10,301 bases of DNA from positions 1 to 10,301 of the forward strand of contig JAKAWF010000105.1 in assembly GCA_021817025.1 (NCBI GenBank), written 5' to 3'. This stretch comes from a bacterium (GTDB lineage: Bacteria; Chloroflexota; Dormibacteria; UBA8260; Bog-877). The notes beneath the pieces were generated by a model. That model was not told the origin of the DNA and searched no databases. It saw only the letters and a program-made list of their open reading frames with translations. The translations under genes and the position numbers were made by a program. Below, one piece after another: positions 7,762-10,301 of the stretch (position 1 is the stretch's first letter; each line of letters opens with the position of its first letter).

Positions 7762-8282
7762 CCGGTGAGGGGCCGCGGCTCGAGCAGGGTGGTCACGTAC
7801 CAGCGGCGCCCCTGGTAGACGCAGCGGAAGCTGGGGCTGAGGCCGAGGGGTTGCCTGGCCAGCAGTTCGCAGGTGTAGTGAGCGCCGCTGCTGCGCCGGT
7901 AGCAGACCTCCAGGGCGGCCTCCACGGTGACGGTCGTCCCCGTGCCCACGACCGCTCCCACCGCCGGGGAGACCAGCCTCACCCGGTCCGCCCTGAGGTC
8001 GCGGAACATGACGGGAGCCTGGCCGCGCACGCCGGGGGCGAGGTAGGCTTCAGCGCCCTTCAGGTCGGACTTCAGCAGCGCGCCCAGATAGCCTGCGACC
8101 GCCCCCTGCGGCGTCTGATGAGAGGGCGGCGGCACGGGGTGGGAGGTCGCGACTCTGAGCACCACCAGCAAGCCGAGAAGTCCGCCCGCCAGCCCGGTCA
8201 CCCTCCAGATGCTTCCTCGAGGCGGCGGGGCCAGGCGGGGAAGCACCGGAGGCGCAGGGGATGTCCCCGGCTCCCCGCTCAT
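7755..8282 (-). CDS. Small membrane-anchored protein of unknown function
   Basis: The product is 175 residues from the ATG at 8282, which has GGGGAGGG 6 nt upstream and AGGAG directly adjacent. A longer reading from 8486 would add 68 proline-rich residues without support. A short Pro-rich cytoplasmic tail is followed by one membrane helix (about 28-46), a Pro-rich linker, and then an extracytoplasmic domain of about 115 residues. It starts PQGAVAGYLGALLKSDLKGAEAYL and ends in beta-rich sequence (VTVEAALEVCYRR, FRCVYQGRRWYVTTLL). The helix-then-sheet order recalls NTF2-like or DUF4878-type lipoprotein domains, but I cannot assign a family. Cys127, Cys138 and Cys154 could form a disulfide outside the membrane. 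It is divergent from the penicillin-binding protein gene, so a cell-envelope role is possible but unproven. Confidence 0.65.
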   Translation of the reverse strand: MSGEPGTSPAPPVLPRLAPPPRGSIWRVTGLAGGLLGLLVVLRVATSHPVPPPSHQTPQGAVAGYLGALLKSDLKGAEAYLAPGVRGQAPVMFRDLRADRVRLVSPAVGAVVGTGTTVTVEAALEVCYRRSSGAHYTCELLARQPLGLSPSFRCVYQGRRWYVTTLLEPRPLTGG

Positions 8283-8321
8283 CTCCTGCCCTCCCCAAAC
8301 GGCTGCCGCCTCTGGCCCGTG

Positions 8322-8334
8322 ATCGCCTGGCGAT
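8322..8334. promoter_or_regulatory. 13-nt dyad, possible operator
   Basis: ATCGCC-T-GGCGAT is a perfect 6+1+6 palindrome lying 39 bp upstream of the small membrane protein start, in the divergent intergenic region. Its size fits a dimeric regulator site. No promoter boxes could be placed around it with confidence. Confidence 0.25.
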
Positions 8335-8433
8335 TCTGCAACAACGAGCTGGGATACTGGCGTCGCGGTGCCTGGTTCCGAACTGGGTGGGAAGTGCGGA
8401 GAAACCAAACCACCAGCCGGGGCGTTCTGGGAG

Positions 8434-8518
8434 TTGGGCACGGCGCGCGTTGTGCGCCTCCCCCGCCTGGCCGGACCTCGGGACAACCCCGTGATCCTCG
8501 GCCCCGCGCCGTGCCCAA
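8434..8518. repeat. 14-bp perfect inverted repeat before the PBP gene
   Basis: TTGGGCACGGCGCG (8434-8447) recurs as its exact reverse complement at 8505-8518, with 57 nt between the arms. The right arm ends 9 nt before the PBP start codon and overlaps the only weak -10 candidate (CAATCT, 8516-8521, 6 nt before the ATG). It may be a pair of binding sites for one regulator, a long-range stem in a leader RNA, or the ends of a tiny inserted element. The spacer holds a smaller GGCGC/GCGCC hairpin but no ORF of note. The rest of the 245-nt region 8283-8527 shows no gene. Confidence 0.5.
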
Positions 8519-8527
8519 TCTACAGGT

Positions 8528-10301
8528 ATGCGTGAGATCAACATAGAGCGAAACAGTCGGTCGCCTCTGCGCCCAGGCCGCGCCCGGAGGCAGCCCGCCT
8601 CCGGCTGGCGGCGCCTGGTCGGATCGGCGGTGGTGGCGGCCCTGGCGGCGGCGGTGCTGATGGCGGTGCCTCTGACCGCCTTGGCGCGGGCCTACAGCGC
8701 CCTTCCCACCGCCGTTCCCCTGCCCACCGACACCGTCATCTACGGGCAGAACGACCAGGTGGTGGCCGACCTCCATCCCGCCGGCGTCAGCCGGATCCCG
8801 GTTCCCCTCTCCCAGATCGCGCCGGTGATGCAAACCGCGGTGGTGGCGATCGAGGACCACAGCTTCTGGACCGCCCCCAGCTTCGACATCGGCCGGATCG
8901 TGGAAGCCGGGATCTTCGACGTGATCCACCACAGCGCCGCCCAGGGGGCCAGCACCATCCCCGAGCAGGTGGCCAAGATCCTCTACCTGCACGACAACAA
9001 GTCGATCCCGTACAAGGTGAAGGAGATCCTCTACGGCAACGAGCTGGCCAGCCAGATGTCCAAGCCCCAGATCCTCGACAGCTATCTCAACGACGTCTAC
9101 TTCGGGCAGGGGGCGACCGGGGTCCAGGCCGCCGCCGAGACCTACTTCGGGGTCAACGCCAGCCAGCTGACCGCCTCTGAGGCGACCCTGCTGGCGGGGC
9201 TGCTGCCGGCGCCATCCTATCTCGACCCCTACTCCAACATGGCCGGGGCCAGGATCCGGCAGCAAGCGGTGGTGGCCGCGATGACCAAGTACGCCAATCT
9301 GAGCCAGGCGTCCGCCACCAAGATCCTGGCCACCGCCCCGGCGCTGGCCTCCGGCAGCGAGGCGCCGGTGGATTACGCTCCCTACTTCGTGGACCAGGTG
9401 AAGCTGTGGCTCCAGTCGCACTACGGCTCCGGCTACGCCACCATGGGGCTGCGGGTCTACACCAGCCTCAACCTGCCCCTCAACCAGAAGGCTCAGCAGC
9501 TGGTCACAGCCGACATCGCCCGCCACCAGGCGATGCACATGACCGACGGCGCTCTGGTGGCGGAGGACCCCACCACCGGCAATGTCGTGGTCTGGGTGGG
9601 CGGGGCGGGCGCCAACGTCCCTGGCGGCCAGATCGACATGGCGGCGGCCCCCCGGCAGCCGGGCTCAACCTTCAAGCTGTTCACCTACTCGGCGGCGCTC
9701 ACGGCCCGCAAGGTGACCATGACCTCACCCGTGCGCGACAGCCCTTTGACGCTGCCCTCCGGGGGACCCGGGGGCGGGCCCTTCGTGGTCCACGACTATG
9801 AGGGCAGGTACGCCGGAGTGGTGCCGATCCAGGTCGCCCTGGGCAACTCGCTCAACGTGCCCGCGGTCAGGGTGGAGCTGGCCACCGGGATCCCCCAGGT
9901 GCTGACCATGGCCAGGGCGATGGGGGTGACCACCCTCGCCGGAGCGAACTCCAGCTACGGTCCCAGCATGACCCTGGGCGCCTACCCCATCCCGCTGTGG
10001 GAGCTGGCCCAGGCAGGATCGGTGTTCGCGGCTCAGGGGATCCTCCATCCGGCCCATTTCGTGCTCGAGGTGGTGAACCAGAACGGCGCCATCATCTACA
10101 CCCCCAAGACCCAGGCCCAGCTGGTGCTCTCGCCTCAGGTCGCCTTCATCATGAACACCATCCTCTCCCGCAACTCCAACCGTCTCTTGGCATTCGGCTC
10201 CAACACCCCCCTGATCCTGCCGGGGCACACGGCGGCGATCAAGACCGGCACCTCCAACAACTTCGTGGACAACCTGGCGGTGGGATGGACGCCCACCCTG
10301 G
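8528..10301 (+). CDS. Class A penicillin-binding protein (3' end outside window)
   Basis: The 591 codons in view are open to the window edge. A basic N-terminal tail is followed by one membrane anchor (about 30-55), then a GT51 peptidoglycan glycosyltransferase domain (about 65-235) and a transpeptidase domain (from about 335). The GT51 motifs are recognisable but altered: AIEDHSFWTAPSFD (107-120; the usual His of EDxxFxxHxG is missing), GASTIPEQVAK (140-150; usual STITQQ), KVKEILYGNELA with Glu166, and YLNDVYFGQGATGVQAAA. The transpeptidase motifs are intact: RQPGSTFK with Ser380 and Lys383 (SxxK), SLN at 441-443, and KTGTS at 572-576. The enzyme would polymerise lipid II and crosslink peptidoglycan outside the membrane, which implies a murein wall. 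The ATG at 8528 has no clear Shine-Dalgarno site and may be leaderless. Confidence 0.9.
   Translation, partial: MREINIERNSRSPLRPGRARRQPASGWRRLVGSAVVAALAAAVLMAVPLTALARAYSALPTAVPLPTDTVIYGQNDQVVADLHPAGVSRIPVPLSQIAPVMQTAVVAIEDHSFWTAPSFDIGRIVEAGIFDVIHHSAAQGASTIPEQVAKILYLHDNKSIPYKVKEILYGNELASQMSKPQILDSYLNDVYFGQGATGVQAAAETYFGVNASQLTASEATLLAGLLPAPSYLDPYSNMAGARIRQQAVVAAMTKYANLSQASATKILATAPALASGSEAPVDYAPYFVDQVKLWLQSHYGSGYATMGLRVYTSLNLPLNQKAQQLVTADIARHQAMHMTDGALVAEDPTTGNVVVWVGGAGANVPGGQIDMAAAPRQPGSTFKLFTYSAALTARKVTMTSPVRDSPLTLPSGGPGGGPFVVHDYEGRYAGVVPIQVALGNSLNVPAVRVELATGIPQVLTMARAMGVTTLAGANSSYGPSMTLGAYPIPLWELAQAGSVFAAQGILHPAHFVLEVVNQNGAIIYTPKTQAQLVLSPQVAFIMNTILSRNSNRLLAFGSNTPLILPGHTAAIKTGTSNNFVDNLAVGWTPTL

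Noticed and set aside
8279..9538. A 419-codon minus-strand open frame opposite the PBP gene
   Set aside because: Overlaps the PBP coding frame with its conserved motifs. The translation is Gly/His/Val/Gln-rich without homology signs.

Overview
The window is very GC-rich (about 70% by eye) bacterial DNA with tightly packed genes. It looks like a chromosomal segment of a high-GC Terrabacteria lineage. Chloroflexota or Dormibacterota is my first guess and Actinomycetota the second. The grounds are a PlsY-like protein whose first motif reads GTGKIG rather than GSGNIG, an actinobacterial/Chloroflexota-type class II fumarase, GTG and TTG starts, and -10 boxes placed 6-7 nt before ATG codons as in leaderless genes. 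The taxon is inferred, not proven.

Layout. Positions 1-102 hold a short segment with 12-bp imperfect inverted repeats at its ends. Next to it (103-1002, minus) is a decayed, truncated transposon gene: a DUF4338 (DruA-like) domain followed by the N-terminal part of an ISAs1-family transposase, broken by two single-base frameshifts and lacking the catalytic domain. Upstream of it on the same strand (1062-2423) is a roughly 12-helix membrane protein resembling heme-copper oxidase subunit I, preceded by an apparently leaderless 9-residue leader ORF whose stop overlaps its GTG start.

From 2566 to 7751 on the plus strand runs a block of five genes: LpxL/PatA-type lipid acyltransferase, GT4 glycosyltransferase, DegV-family fatty-acid-binding protein, divergent PlsY-like acyltransferase, and class II fumarase. 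The first three are translationally coupled, with overlapping ends and strong Shine-Dalgarno sites. plsY and fumC also overlap by 4 nt, but a 162-nt gap with a strong hairpin separates degV from plsY. The first four proteins suggest membrane glycolipid/phospholipid synthesis. The acyltransferase plus GT4 pair recalls the mycobacterial patA-pimA order. Fumarase is a TCA-cycle enzyme and may have its own internal promoter.

A small membrane-anchored protein of unknown function (7755-8282, minus) converges on fumC, with a perfect hairpin spanning both stop codons. Divergent from it, after a 245-nt intergenic region containing a 13-nt dyad and a 14-bp inverted repeat, starts a class A penicillin-binding protein (8528 to the window end, cut off). 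Its transpeptidase motifs are intact but its glycosyltransferase motifs are unusual.

I found no tRNA, rRNA or CRISPR array. No complete defence system or wholly new system is evident. The most distinctive signals are the leader-ORF arrangement, the recurring leaderless promoter geometry, the degenerate PlsY and PBP glycosyltransferase motifs, and the DruA-transposase fusion remnant.
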